Origin: Panorpa germanica
Taxonomy: Eukaryota; Arthropoda; Insecta; Mecoptera; Panorpidae
Length of the DNA: 64,000 nt
Direction of reading: 5' to 3'
NCBI GenBank assembly: GCA_963678705.1
Contig: OY783207.1
Span: 5,332,001 to 5,396,000, forward strand
The notes beneath the pieces are model-generated. The model searched no databases, had not been told where the DNA came from, and saw only the letters and a list, made by a program, of their open reading frames with translations. The position numbers and the translations under genes are program-made. Each line of letters opens with the position of its first letter. Position 1 is the first letter of the stretch. Positions 45,540-58,479 of this stretch are shown one piece after another.

Positions 45540-46615
45540 CTATGTCACTTACTAAATATCCCAATAGCTCTCATTCAGTGTAAAACTACAATGTTCATTA
45601 GAAAACATCTAGTTATGGTTATATTACTTTAGAAAACACATTTAGAGATCACAAGCTCTGACAATAAGAAAAAAACAAAGTTTCCGGATTAGTTTTAATT
45701 TCGACCATCATGTAATATTTATCCATCGCTTCCCCAATTCTAATAAAAAGCTCATTTCAAAGCCCCAAAGCTTTCGAAATCTACGAAACAACTATAAGTT
45801 CGTCTTTATAGTTTGGTCACGTGATTTTAGTGACGAAAAAAAAACCGAGAGTAAAAATGGTGTTTTATAAAACACAGGAGTACCAACACAACTCCAAACA
45901 AAGACTCGGTAACTTTCAAGTGTCGCAAAGTGCAAAGTGGAATAAAGTACATATAACAACGCGTTCATTCCGGTAGTGACGAGGATAAGAGGGGTAGTGG
46001 TGAAGGGGTGGCGATCGGTCGATGTACGAGTACACAGGTAGCACATACTCGTAGCACAATCCTGAATAGGGGAGTTGTGGGGTAAGGAGTACCTATTCCA
46101 AATAAAAATAAGAAGTACAAAAACACTAAAAAGAATGTTTCTTATCAACTCTTACGAGAGTTATGTGGGTTTGGTTTGTATCGCTGTTTTCGTACGTGCC
46201 TTCATAAAGACACTGTCAAATAATTTACGAAATACTCTGAGTTACAGAGATATATCTCTAGATACATTTCAAATAAATTATTTTAAAATAACATTCGTTT
46301 TTAAAAGACAAAATTTGAAATATATGTTTATTTACAAAGAATTAACTTGCCTGGAAGCCGTAGGCGCTATATAAGAAATTAACTCTGTTATCTCGTACCA
46401 CAATTGTATCCAGACTTTCTTTAAAGTAAATTACTTTTTTTTCTCATTGTCTCGCGCTAAATTCTCAGATTGTGTGAAGCTGTTTCGCCAGAATCTTCAT
46501 ATGTGGAAGGTGGAAGAAACCTTTCTGAAGTTGAAATGCAATGAACAACACTACATTCAATTTATTTTTAAATTATAATTGAAATTAAAATAATTGATCT
46601 ACAAAATGTTATAAA
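45540..46615. other. No gene seen; GC-richer patch 45955-46090
   Basis: Overlapping open frames on the two strands (about 45792-46374) share no protein features. The patch at 45955-46090 (GAGGATAAGAGGGGTAGTGG) is purine-rich on the plus strand and may be another eroded LINE tail. Confidence 0.35.
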
Positions 46616-46623
46616 TGCTTTCT

Positions 46624-47157
46624 TAGGCTAAAGTATCATTCCGACTCACTGCTTTAATTTAATTTTGTATTTTGTGTTAAATTTAAATTGTTTAGCATAT
46701 AGCAATACGCGTAGTCATCCACAGTACCATTTTTAATTTAATTTTCTTAGTTTGTTTAGAACCTTACAAGGTCAAATGTTTTAAATTAGAAATATTAAAT
46801 TAAGAAAAACTGTATTATATTATAACCTTCAAAATGTGACAATCTGTCGCAATGCAGTAGGATTTATATTTAAAAGAAGTTTAATGTCAGTTTGTTAAAA
46901 ATAATGAAATGAAAACAATTTCTATTACTAATTGTTATTAAAAACAGCAATTTTAATTATTTCTCCTTTATTTTGTCCAACTGTCAAACTGTTAAAATTT
47001 ATATTACTAAAGACGCATGCACACCAACTAAATTAACTAAACTCAAATTAAAACACGAATGTGATTAGGAATGCCTATTCTGAAATCCTGAAATCTAGAT
47101 TAAAATATTAGATAACAGTAAATTAAATATCAAAACAGTTAGTGGGAATGAGGCTTA
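46624..47157 (+). mobile_element. MITE family copy, most complete
   Basis: The left end (AGGCTAAAGTATCATTCCGA, then CTCACTG) and the right end (CAGTTAGTGGGAATGAGGCTTA) are imperfect inverted repeats. The body matches 36868-37281 in the same orientation and 44681-45530 inverted. No coding sequence. Confidence 0.7.
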
Positions 47158-47159
47158 AT

Positions 47160-48385
47160 GCTATGGGCTGTGCTAGGCAGTATAGGCTGGGCAGGCTATG
47201 CTGCCCTGTGAAAAAGAATAGCCCGGAAATAATAATAATTAAACTATAAACAATCTTTTTAATCAGCAGAGTATGTATACATTTATATGATTCAACGTAT
47301 TACGGATTTATTTGCGCGCTATTATTTTCTCAGAGGAGCATAGTATTAAGCGTCTAAAGCATTTTTTGACCAATTTATTTTACACTGTGGGATCTGCATT
47401 TAATTATTTGGCGCTCTTCCTCGTAATTACGTCAAATATCACTTTACGGCGTGTAGCGCAGGTTTCACAAGCGACGTTAATCAAACAATGGTTTCACTGT
47501 GATGAATAGAACGCGTAGTTTGAGCTGTGCGCTCTGCAGTAGATGGGATATGATTAGATGTTAATATAATTCTCTATAAATAAAGAGAAAACTTTATTAT
47601 TTTGGATAAATCATTGTTACCTATACCCAGAGATGACGCCAAGCACAGCTGTATTGAATTTAATACAAAGACAAACAACTGCATATGTAGTGTATAGTTT
47701 GATGACAAGTTTGTGCTATATATTTACTCAATGAATTGTACCGCTTAATGAGAAATATTTCGTTCAGTGTTTTATACGAACAGAAGAACTGATTCGTTAA
47801 ATGTGGTACAGATCTAAAAGTCATTTATTTTAACGATCAATTTGCCGTTCATTTTTCAAGCTCACCAAAAGTTGTCTGGAACTGTAAGCAGTACAAGTAT
47901 CTGTTATTCACTGGATTAAATAATTTGTGGAATTGCCACATTAAAAGTATTGATCGTTTAGTACATGGTTCATGGTTCATAGTCCGACTGTCATTTTGAC
48001 CCTACTTAATTGAAAATTGATTTCGTTTAGTTCAAACATATTGCCTCATTTAGCAAGCTGACGAGTTTAATTAGACTATTGAATAAATTACAGAAATGGT
48101 CGTTTATTGAATTAATTGCTGAATCGGTTTGGAAATAGAAATTCAATGACTATAAAAAAAATAGGAAAAAGATATCATACGAAGGATATGTCGTTATACT
48201 TTAACCGCTTTACAAATAAACCCGTTATAAAATGTATACCCGTCCAGACAGGCTTATTATCAGTTTATACCTGGTATAAATTTTATAACAGGTTTATTTT
48301 TAAGGCAGTAAATATATAAATATAAAAATTGCCGCTAAAATCCGTTATAAAACCGTGCATGCTGGGGGTCTTCATCATGTAAAGA
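47160..48385. other. No gene seen; short repeat shared with 61840
   Basis: The block GATAAATCATTGTTACC ... AGCACAGCTGTATTGAATTT (47607-47670) has a diverged relative at 61845-61910. A palindrome-like GGCTGGGCAGGCTATGCTGCCC lies near 47186-47208. Confidence 0.35.
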
Positions 48386-48390
48386 AATTA

Positions 48391-48821
48391 AAACTGAATT
48401 TAAATTTGAATTTTCAAAGTGAAGCCGAGAAAGATTCAGTTGCCATCTTTAAAATAAAGTAATAATTCGGTTTTGTAATATTACAATTTTTATTATCAAC
48501 TGGTTTTCTTGTAACTTTACAAAAGAATTAGTTATAAGCCAAGACCGATCATTTCAGTTTGTTTACAGACTGTGTTAGTGCCTGTACTAGACTGTCCGTA
48601 GATTTATTTTTGCTTATATCTTTTTTATTATAAATGATACAACAAAATTTAGCGAGTAAAAGTTGTAGATAATGATATTATCTATAACAACACAAATCGG
48701 ATAATTTCTGTGGGACGTATAGTTTTCAAGATAAACAAAAATAACTGAGAACACGCTTATTATTAAGATGACAACCGAATAGAAGTGCTCTCTACCTCGA
48801 AAATTCAGATTTAAATCTACG
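48391..48821. mobile_element. MITE with long inverted arms (family with 5751-6150)
   Basis: The left end AAACTGAATTTAAATTTGAA and the right end (reverse complement CGTAGATTTAAATCTGAATT) mirror each other and match the ends of 5751-6150. Internally GTTGTAGATAATGATATTAT and TAGTTTTCAAGATAAACAAA match the other copy. Confidence 0.55.
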
Positions 48822-49386
48822 TTAGACATTTTTAGAAGAGGAAACATAGAAATACAAAATACAATCGGGTAAAAATACAATCATAGGATATTGTGTAATA
48901 GCAGGGAACGCAATTACGTATAAATTAGTTTGGAAATGGAGACGAATATAAAACATCCTGCTTATGAAATTTTCAAGGCACTACCCATGTCAGGACAAAA
49001 TATATTCTCAATATAAAAAGGAAAAGAAATACATTCTACACAATACGTAGTTTGATTAGTTCTTACCTTCGACTATTCCATTCATATTTTTTTATTATAT
49101 TTATGGAATTCAAATTTCATATAAATATAACAGTTTCCATCAAATTGCTACTATAAATAACTTTCTAGTTGAGCACACATATTGAATTGCCTATTGTAAA
49201 AATTTTTCAATTTCCGAAATATGCTTATTGTGAAAATACACAATGGCATCAATACCAGTCAAATGCAGTGTCCGAACTTTAAAAGACTGGATTTAGCTTG
49301 ACTCTTTAACCCTTTGTCCCTCCTCAGAGAACCTTTCATTTTCCCATCTGTTTTTCCTACCTTACAACCCTTAAAAAATCCGGTTT

Positions 49387-49704
49387 TCATTTCACTTTTA
49401 TTTTGGTATTCGTATTAACTGGAATTTTCAATAAGCTATCAGAAGCAGGGGTTGAAAAGTATTTTAACGCATTGAAAAGAGCCATCGTTGTACCCTCATC
49501 TTCTTCTTCTTCTTCTTGTTCGTTTACTATATATATAACATCACTATTGACTTCAACAGCGCTAGCTATTTCCGTTTGTAGCATGCTCGAAGCGTTTCCG
49601 GTTTGTAACAAAGGCCCGGATCTATACACATACTTGATGTTTTTGATTTCGTACAACTGTTTAGTCCAAGTCAATAATAGATGTGCTTCCAGTGTTGCAT
49701 ACCA
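49387..49704 (-). CDS. Terminal coding exon, unrecognised protein with acidic run
   Basis: On the minus strand a CTCCTAG acceptor (49705) is followed by an open frame of 105 residues to a TGA at 49387-49389. The codon just before the exon is an in-frame stop (TAG), so a spliced start is needed. The peptide reads WYATLEAHLLLTWTKQLYEI, then YVYRSGPLLQTGNASSML, then a middle section with NEQEEEEEDEG, then ALFNALKYFSTPASDSLL and a Thr/Lys tail. The acidic run comes from a GAA microsatellite. No family is recognised and no close poly(A) signal was seen. The opposite-strand frame here is its shadow. Confidence 0.35.
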   Translation of the reverse strand, partial: WYATLEAHLLLTWTKQLYEIKNIKYVYRSGPLLQTGNASSMLQTEIASAVEVNSDVIYIVNEQEEEEEDEGTTMALFNALKYFSTPASDSLLKIPVNTNTKIKVK

Positions 49705-49865
49705 CTAGGAGTCTATGGTTCAAATTGTTAACAAATACCAGATTATAGATATCATGGTAAAATCAATTACATAACAATTATTGTATATACTTCAAATAAC
49801 TAGACTTCGACGGTTATGGTTATGATGGTAATGCTTTGTGCGCGTTAGAATACGTTTCCAAATTA

Positions 49866-49962
49866 AGTTCAGTATCCGCAGACATAACATACTATTCTAT
49901 AAGAAGTGGAAGTAACATTGGTACTTAATACCCAACTATACTTTTGCCAACGATAGTCACTA
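49866..49962 (+). repeat. Dispersed LTR-like repeat copy
   Basis: CAGTATCCG, CTATTCTATAAGAAGTGGAA, TTGGTACTTAATACCCAACT and ACTTTTGCCAACGATAGTCA match the copies at 7488 and 34236 in the same orientation. Confidence 0.5.
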
Positions 49963-49989
49963 CTCTACAAACAATATAGAGGTACCGGA

Positions 49990-50370
49990 ATACATAGGAG
50001 AAATATTGACAAAAATCGCTAAATTTAGATTGGGAAATGAAAAGAAAGGCACAATCAGGTACTGGGACAATAACGAGGAGAGAGTTAGAAACGCTGAAGC
50101 ACATTAAGTATTCATGTGAGCAAAGAGTAAAAAAGTGAAAAGAAGATTGTACAGTCATTAAAGGAGGCAGTGAAGGGAAGCGGTGGATAATAGAAGTAGA
50201 GAGAAGAAAGGAGGAAAGAGATAGAAGGGTGGAGTAGAAACGGGAAAGAGACCAGCAGACAAAGTAGCACGAAGAGAAAAGCAGTAGAGGTTTAAGTTTA
50301 TTTTTTTGAAGTAGGGAGAATGAGTAGATAGAATAAAGAACACAAAAGAAATGTAATTAATCACAATGAT
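49990..50370 (+). mobile_element. LINE C-terminal relic
   Basis: RELETLKHIKYSCEQ preserves the H-x(4)-C part of the LINE ORF2 tail. A purine-rich region then ends TTTAAGTTTATTTTTTT, like the relic at 25845. It lies right after the LTR-like repeat at 49866-49962. Confidence 0.45.
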
Positions 50371-50409
50371 ATGTAATTTAATTATATAAGCTGGAAGAAT
50401 GTAGCGTTA

Positions 50410-51970
50410 TCATTTCGACGGTGTTTATCATCGGAAACTTAGGCGAAAGTTTCAAAAGCAGAATGCATTACCCTATTTAGATTACAACCAATAAATTTCT
50501 ACGTAGACCACTCTAAAATAATCGAATCGTACGTAGAAGTTAAGCTAGAGTCTCCATTCGGACCTCCATCTCGGAGATATGTATTTCCAATCGTGTAAAT
50601 AGGCCACATCCCATTTAAGAAGTTAAGCTTTAAAATACAACATTTCCAGTGCGTAACCAAATATATTTTCGAAGTGTGACTTAGAACATGCTTCGAAATA
50701 TCTTACACAAAGGCTAATCAGACATATTCGACACGAAAATATATATGTAGGGAAGTGAACTACTTTAAAGTATAATAATTTTTGCCATCGATTATTGTTC
50801 ATCTTTGTTCATCCTTTAATGTAAGTTTTATCGAGTTGCATTTGTCATCGTTGCATAATTGCATCTTTAATTCTTAGATAACGCTATAGAATTCGCTTAT
50901 CTTAACACAGCATAAGATGCACATTGAATATACTAAGGAAGGTACATACCATAAATATAACTAAGCAATATATTATTCTGCTTCATGTAGTAAAAATGTA
51001 ATGTTCATTTTATATTGTTACTAAGTAAAATAACAAATGTAATAATAAAATCTGCTTACACGAAGTAAACTGATTGTTATAGTACTTTAATGTAAACAGT
51101 GCAGTCGTAAGTAGCCAGGAAATGCATTTTGAAAATCATAGAGCTGAAAGCTGAAAGCTGTGCTCAACAGTTTCATTCATATATACAGCAGTGCATTACT
51201 TTATTTTTAATGTAGGAACACATAAAACTTTATATTCAAATAAAAGAAGAAGAATATATTCATCGACTTACCTCTAGCAGCGTACTCGAATATAAATACA
51301 ATGTAACAAAACATCGTCCTCAAACATATGAAGACGACTGAAAAAACATCTCCTGCATTCTTAAATTTTGTGTCCTTTTAAGCTACTTTTTATAATAATT
51401 TAAAAAAATAATGTTCAATTATTCTGAAAATACGTTTTTCACACAACTGAAAACTTTAAACCCTTTACTAATGGCTAGGGTGATAAATCAAGAGATGTTT
51501 TTCTTAAACACACTGATAAAATCTGACAAATAAAACAAATTTAATTTGGTCCTGGCATACATTCATTTCGTGCTCTGCATCTGAACCGTCGTCCACCGTC
51601 CAACGACGTTTGTTATAAATTGCCATAAATAAGATTTTCGAAATAAACGTCTATTTTTATCTCTCATTATCTAAGTACATTTCACTTGAATCGTGTTTCC
51701 GTTGAAATGAACATTATCTTTTTGGATAATCTGAACTTAAGGGTTTTGTTTGTATGTTAGGGCTTTACATTAATATTTTATGCTGTAAAGATGAGATAAT
51801 GACCCTTGAAACAGGGTGGTTCAGGGGTTGGCAAGCTGTTCTTTGTGAAAAGAATAATACATTTGTACCCAGGTAGAACATGTAACGCAATGTGACACTT
51901 TAATTAGTGCGAAACTTGCTCTACGAAACGATTCCTATGTGAGAAGTAGTAACAGAATCTTACTATTAGC
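50410..51970. other. No gene seen
   Basis: AT-rich DNA without supported open frames on either strand. Confidence 0.45.
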
Positions 51971-51986
51971 TTTCACTGCAAGACAA

Positions 51987-52924
51987 GGCAAATAATGTAT
52001 ACGGAGGCAAGCCAAACCACAGGCAAAACATTCTACCTTCTCAACAATAAAATTAAAGATAACATGTGGATCAATAAAAATTTATCTAGAAAATTCATTT
52101 CTACAATAAGCCGAATAAGATCAGGTCATTGTAAAGTCCCATCACACCTAGCGAAAATACAAATAAAACAATATTCTAATTGCATCTGTGGAGAGGAAGG
52201 TACTATAGACCATATGATACTAGGATGTAAACTTAAAAAGCAGGCAGTCCACCACTTATGGAGTAATTTATGCAAGTCTATCATGATGGCAGTGAACGTG
52301 TTAAGTTTGATCTCCGATGTAAATAGTGCCTCTGCAAAATGTGTGATTGAGTTTATATTTGACAATAAAATTGACATATAACATGTATAGAGAATCTTCA
52401 AAGAACTTTTACTTAGATTAAACAAATGGTGATGTAAATATAATCTTAATATATATAAATTACGTGCCACATGTTTGTCCGAGTTTGTCCGCGATGGACT
52501 TCTAAACTACTTAACCGATTTTAATCAAATTTGTACACCGTGTGCAGTTTGATCCAACTGGAAAGATAGGATAGCTTACATCTCAATTTATGATTGCAAT
52601 ATTATCTTATTGCAAATTAATTAATTATCTGTTAGCTCCAAACGATTTTAAAAGATGGCGACATCTGTTGACTAGATTGAGTAAATAGATTGAGCAAATA
52701 TTCAATAGATGGCGCTATGTAATGTAATATAACAAAAACGTTAGTCACAGCAACGCGTGGCCGGGACAGCTAGTAGTTTATATATAGTAGTAAATATAGT
52801 AGTTATATATGTATAGTTTTAAGAAATTTTTATATATTATAGAATGTAATACTTATTTGTATTTTAGAATGGCCAGAAGGCTGAATAAGCCAAAAAGCCC
52901 AATAAATAAAAAAAAAAAAAAACT
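51987..52924 (+). mobile_element. 5'-truncated LINE with target duplication, split by a Helitron
   Basis: The flanking direct repeats TGCAAGACAA (51977-51986) and TGCAAGTCAA (52925-52934) match at 9 of 10. The open frame 51995-52381 is the end of ORF2: ISRIRSGHCKVPSHL, then CICGEEGTIDHMILGC (C-x-x-C...H...C), ending DNKIDI and stop. The 3' UTR is interrupted at 52444-52773 by a Helitron. It resumes and ends GGCCAGAAGGCTGAATAAGC, CAATAAATAAA and a poly(A) run. The family looks like Jockey/I/R1 type. Confidence 0.85.
52444..52773 (+). mobile_element. Non-autonomous Helitron nested in a LINE
   Basis: The 5' end TCTTAATATATATAAATTAC, preceded by A, and the 3' end GCGTGGCCGGGACAGCTAG, followed by T, fit Helitron termini (TC...CTAG, inserted between A and T, no target duplication). 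Inside, GATGGACTTCTAAACTACTT and CCGATTTTAATCAAATTTG are typical of common insect short Helitrons. 330 bp, no Rep/helicase. Confidence 0.8.
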
Positions 52925-52939
52925 TGCAAGTCAAATTTC

Positions 52940-55900
52940 AACCTTGGTTTTTTATATGATACAATTTTAATGCTAAAAATTTACTAAAACTTAAAAATGA
53001 TGTTAATATAAGTGTTCTTAATTGAATTATAAAATTTCCAGATGTTTTGAGCAGCTGCAACGCGATTAAACATGATGAAAGAGCACAAAGTCTAGAAAGG
53101 CATCGTTTTATGGTATATTTTAAGAACATGTCTACAGATTTAAAAGTATAGGAATAAATAAGAAGAATTTTGACTGTAATTGCTTGACCAGTTATAAAAA
53201 AAAGATATAAAGATTTAAAGTTGATTTTTTTTAAACCAGTATACGCGTGGGGGACATGTATTACATACGTATAGTATGGTGGCCGTGCTGTACCTATGTA
53301 ATTGTACTTAGTCTGTATTTGTGTATAACAGCTTAGATGTATTGAGTACAGTGTCCGAAAAAAATAAAATACTATCTTAGTGTATACGTTAGAGTACCTT
53401 TATATAGGATTGTTACTAGCGAAGTATATTAAGACAGTCGTGTAACCAGTGTGCATCCACTTCTGACTATTATATTCGTTAGAGTTTTCATATAAATTCC
53501 CCTATTTTTTTATAAATTCTAAAGCAACTTTCTTTTGATAGTAGCAGTTATTTTTGAATGTAACTTCACATGAGATCTTGTCTTTCCAAGTTCTTTGATT
53601 CCTTGAAAAGACCTTTACGTTGGTCGTCATTAAATTCTCTTTATAAAACTGAAATATTTTGTTTTTGTCCATTACGTTTAGTTTCAACTTTAATTCACAT
53701 GAAAAACAATTTTCTTTGTAAGGAAAATATATCTTACGATACGATATAAATCAAATCATTATTTTTTTCTGCTCTGTGAACAATTTCCAGTGATTTTTAA
53801 CAGAGAGTTTCCGCCCTGTCAGTCAGTCAGTCAGTCTTCGGTCTGCAAGTCAGTCTTCGACAACATTGTGAATTGAAGGCAGCTTCCAGCGTAGCCAAGT
53901 CAAGCCATGTGGTTTCCACGCCCCTCCCTTTGTTTGAAGTAATTCAGGCACGTTCGTAAATAATTAAAGTGCTCCCAGGGGTTCGTCCGGTCATAAACGG
54001 GTGGGTGGAAGGATTGGGTTGGAGAGGGTGAAGGTGATGACTGTAGAGTTGGTTGAAGAGAATGAGCAGTGGAACCGCAACTCAGGAATCAAGGCTGTGT
54101 TCACGTAACCTCACATTTGTGAACTGGTTGGATGATGTTTGAATGCCTTACTTGGCTGTACAGTGGCGTAGATAAATAAATTTAAGGAAAAACACATTTT
54201 AGAAAATATTAATTACTTAAAAATATATTTTCTTGTTGTTAGAAGGCGATGTTATTCATAGATTCATAGGTGATATTTTAATTGCAGTTAGAAGTTTGAA
54301 CAGAATGAAATTTGAAATGATGAATCTATTATATTAATTTTGAGGTGCTCATTAGTATGGCAGCTCAAAACCAATCGTTTATAAACTGTGTTAGTGGAAG
54401 TATATGACTTTTACATTGTAGAAGGATTGTAATTAAGCATGGGTAGCGCAGTATTACTTTCAGAAAGGTGCATCTGCATCGGGGAGGTGCATGATCATTG
54501 CAGAGGAGGTAACAACATTTTTTCATTCAAACCGTGACTTCAATAGTAAAATTTTGATTTTTTAATCTTTTTCTGTGTAGCTTCTTTTATAGCAGAGGGT
54601 GCAAGGGCATCTCCTTGCTCCTTCCACCCAGCGCCACGTTTCTAAAAGGAGAAGGAATGACAGGAATATGTTTGAATTATTTATTTACATTTGATTTAAT
54701 AATACAAAATCTAAAATATAATTGAAATAGGTATATATATGTTTGATTTATAGTTGCGTTTAGTTGACACATCAATGTTTTGAAATTTTCATGGCATTCC
54801 ACCATTAATTTAAGAGTTACAAATGTTTAAGTGAAAATAATTTTTAAAACAAATGAAAAATCTGAATTTCGTGTGTTGATAAAGCATAGCTTTTTAATAG
54901 GAAAAATTACCGAGTTCGTCAAGCCATTGCCTTCCAAGTTGGCTTTATTTATATCAGGTAGCTTCATATAATTCAGAACCTGATTTCAGCACGCCGCTGC
55001 GCACAGCCTGTTTAACTATGTATGCTCCTTCTCTTTAGTTTTCACTTCATTGTTTTATTTGATAAATGACAGTAATATGTTTTGTTTTTAGTATTCTTGC
55101 ATTATACTCGCACTAGCATATTATAGTTAATGTTAATGTTGAAAGTAGTTACGTACAAGAAACTTGTTCCTGAGCAGTTAGCTACCACGCACATTATGTG
55201 GGTTAGTGTTTTACATTTAACATTGTATTGCAAAGTTCTACATCTTTAAACTTCTAGAAATCGTGACTTTCATATTTGATTATATTATATTATTGTAACC
55301 CATTTTAAAATTTTATGCTATTTAAAAAAAAATTAATAACAATATTCTATTGCTTCCCGTGTAAAATTATTTAGTTGTAACTAGAGATTCGGATTTATTA
55401 ATTATTACTACGAAAGGTAATTTCCATTGTAAGAAAGTCTTCGATAATTATTAAGATAACTTCCTATATGTTATACTCGTATATATAATTTATATGTACT
55501 TGAAGCTGACTTAAGCGGTTATTTTCTGCCAAGTATTATATTAGGACAGTCTGTATCTAAAAGTAAAAGTTAGTGTTAAATTTAACCTTGCCACGTTGTA
55601 AATTACATCCAAAAATATGGATATAAACAATCATTGCACCCAATGGATTAATAAAGCATATATTATCACAAATCTTATAAACTTATTTTATAAAACTTTT
55701 CTTACATATACAATATATATATATATGTACGATGCTACTCAAAACTTCTGTGTCATTGATAGTTTTCTATTATTTTTCGTATTCAACACATGAGAAACAG
55801 ACTTACGCTAAGGACAATAAAAAATTAGTAATGTACTGACCCAAAGACTGCATTATTCAAGTCCAGTGGCACCAAAGTGTATAAATATTATTATTGTATA

Positions 55901-55955
55901 TAATTTTAATTTAACAAAGAACTGAATATTATACAATACAAGCGTTTGTATTGTA
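52940..55955. other. No gene seen; GC-richer island and minor repeats
   Basis: A partial LTR-like repeat copy (GAGTACAGTGTCCGAAAAAA) lies at 53350-53385. A (CAGT)n tract at 53818-53836 opens a GC-richer island to about 54130. At 54459-54645 both ends carry AGAAA[GC]GTG in inverted form and may be a decayed hAT MITE. No supported coding sequence. Confidence 0.35.
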
Positions 55956-55959
55956 TTGT

Positions 55960-55963
55960 TTAT

Positions 55964-56042
<79 letters not shown>

Positions 56043-56054
56043 CTATATATACAT
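55960..56054. repeat. (TA)n microsatellite
   Basis: About 95 bp of TA with a few interruptions. A shorter one lies at 56328-56349. Confidence 0.95.
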
Positions 56055-56059
56055 ATTCA

Positions 56060-58190
56060 TTTTTAAAACAATTTTTACAACATATTTCACTCATACTTTA
56101 AGTGTGAATAGTAAAGTTTTGTAATATATTCCGTTCAAAAACCATTTGCCCTCACAACCATCACATGCTCAGCATAATATTTTAAACTATATAATTACAA
56201 TGTATAATAAAAAAAATATAAAAACTTTTCATGTAATTAAAATAGTTTTAAATTTTATTTTTTTTATCCTAACTTTAATTTTTATTTTCCACATGTATTT
56301 TTTCATAAAAGTGAGATCTTATGAAAATACAATATATATATATATATAAGCTACTAAAAGCTTACAATATTATCTTATATCTAAAAAATTCTTATCTTTT
56401 CTCTAAATAAAATTATTTCCACATGTATCGGTAATAAAAAGCTAATGTAATAAAACAGAATCGACGCATGGTGAGCATAGAAAGAAACAAGCATTGAAAA
56501 CAATAAACATAAAAATAGGACAAACAGAAATAAAACAAAAAGAACCCCTATTGCCAATACTGTCTCTTCATTATTTACTTTTGGGCAGTGAAGGATTAAA
56601 AGCAACCAGTCAATGTAACATCAAACCCACAAACCACAAGCATTACGTGTAAGCAGGGCTAAACTGGTCAACCGGGCTATAAAATAAAAAGAAAAGAAAT
56701 GAATACACTGTCTTACGTGAGTCTCACGTAAATTTTAAAATATATATCTTTGTTTAGTTAGTAGTATTCTAATGTTTATTTTATTCTAACGTATCATTTA
56801 TGTGAAATTTATATACGCAGTTATATTTTTACATTGATATTTTTACATCAATATGTCTTATTTCTCACCCCCACCCCTCTACGTGTGACATAATAAATAA
56901 ATGATCCCTAATTAAAAAGTTAAAAAATAATATAAAGTAATAATTTATTTTCATATTTGTTATATATGTTTGTTTGTATTTCCCATATAATTGTTAAATA
57001 AGAGAAATGGTAAATTAAATTTCGCTTACTTATTCATAAATAAGTAATTTTTCTTGAAGAGTTTTACTTATTAAAATAAAAGTATGTTGCTTATTCTGCA
57101 TTCTAAACCCTTCAAAATATTTTCATAATTTCTAAAGCTTTTTATACTCATTTTAAGCTGAAGCTCTGTTGATTTAATAAACTTAGTTCAGTACCGCTGT
57201 TTATTTACACTGGCACTCTTCTAATAAACGTTGTGTACTCTACAAACTTATTTTACTTAACATATTTTTCTAAAATTTTTCTTCTCTTACATTTTCAACA
57301 CATAAAGACATTAACCCTTGTTTGTCTCCACTCATCACAAGTTTATTGTTTCCCCCTTCCCTCTCTTCTTCCTACATCGTACTTCTACATCCCTTCATCA
57401 AGTTTTCCTTCTGCTACGACTTTAAGAAATAAATACCCTCTGAGGAACCATTACCAAATATGTTAGTACAGCCAAGGTCGTTAGTTTTGTTTGAGCTAAG
57501 CATTACTAAGCATTGTTAAACACACTTGAGGACAGTTCACTTTTATATCAAAAGCATTTACTTTATTACGGCTACGGGGCTACGAGAGGTGTAATCCGAT
57601 TTTATAGATCCGTATTTATATATTTATTAGGCAATAGAGCATAAATACCATACAGATTACTGTGGTACAGGAGCGTACTAAGGGATTGGTCTGCTCCAGT
57701 TCCCGGCCAACATAGGATCCTAAAATGTAGGTCAATTATGACTAGATCCAAATGATTTCGCGTGGGAACTAGCAAAAATAGTCATTCCAGATAGGCTGGA
57801 AGGTAATTGCCAGTGGTTACAATATATTTCTCGTGGAAGGTAAAAATAAAAATAATTTAAAGTATGCTGTGTTGTGTATAGATACAATTGATTTAACATG
57901 GGAGCAAACAAAATGGTCCTCATATTGAATACTGCTATAGCCCCTTATTATTCTCAGTACGCCTTTGCTGCGTGAATGAATTAGAGTGAGTTTTTAGAAA
58001 ATATATAAAAATATTCGTTATATTGATTGTATTTATATGTGAAAGTCGTGGAACGTATATCATTTTGGTCCTGGCGTCCACTGCGACTGATAGAAACCGA
58101 GTATAAGATATGCCATTAAAAAATAACAAGTAGAGATAAGGTATTCATCGTTATACACTGAATTTCTTGAACTTTTAACAAAATTTGGTC
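56060..58190. other. No gene seen
   Basis: AT-rich. A pyrimidine-rich stretch at about 57345-57425 could be a minus-strand LINE tail. CAGGAGCGTACTAAGGG at 57668 resembles one end of a hAT-type element without a visible partner. Confidence 0.35.
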
Positions 58191-58195
58191 TGTAC

Positions 58196-58468
58196 ATGAA
58201 GAAAAAAAAGATCAAAGAAAAAGTGGATGACACAGTGGTGGTTGTAAACCTAATGAAGGAATTGATCAGATGGATAGAAATTTTAATTCATTTGCTTAAT
58301 CTGGCAATTTTATTAATTAAGAAGAAAGATATAAATATGAAACAAAGTTTTCATGAAATACTGGTAGCAACGCTCAGATTTATAGTAAGTGGAATAAGTT
58401 ATGAGAAACTAAAAGTACCAACAGCTAAGCTGTCGCATCCCAAAAGTACCACCGGCAGAATGATGTAA
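58196..58468 (+). mobile_element. PIF/Harbinger transposase fragment
   Basis: The frame ends with FHEILVATLRFIVSGISYEK and LKVPTAKLSHPKSTTGRM. This closely follows the conserved N-terminal block of PIF/Harbinger (HARBI1-like) transposases: ...KKDTNMRxxI..xExLxxTLRFLATGxSYxxLxxxxxIS. Preceding residues LLNLAILLIKKKDINMKQ fit the same block. A nearby alternative frame (MDRNFNSFA) suggests at least one frame break, and the DDE catalytic part is not present downstream. Decayed DNA-transposon relic. Confidence 0.7.
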
Positions 58469-58479
58469 GTGATTGATTT

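Noticed and set aside
45792-46374. Overlapping 118- and 99-codon frames on opposite strands
   Set aside because: No splice sites, no recognisable motifs and biased composition from a purine-rich patch. Probably chance frames.
52126-52470. 114-codon minus-strand frame
   Set aside because: The antisense shadow of the LINE ORF2 end on the plus strand, which carries the recognisable C-x-x-C...H...C motif.
53455-53475. CATCCACTTCTGACTATT as a third copy of the LTR-associated motif
   Set aside because: Only about 11 bases match the reverse complement, and the surroundings share nothing with the other two sites.
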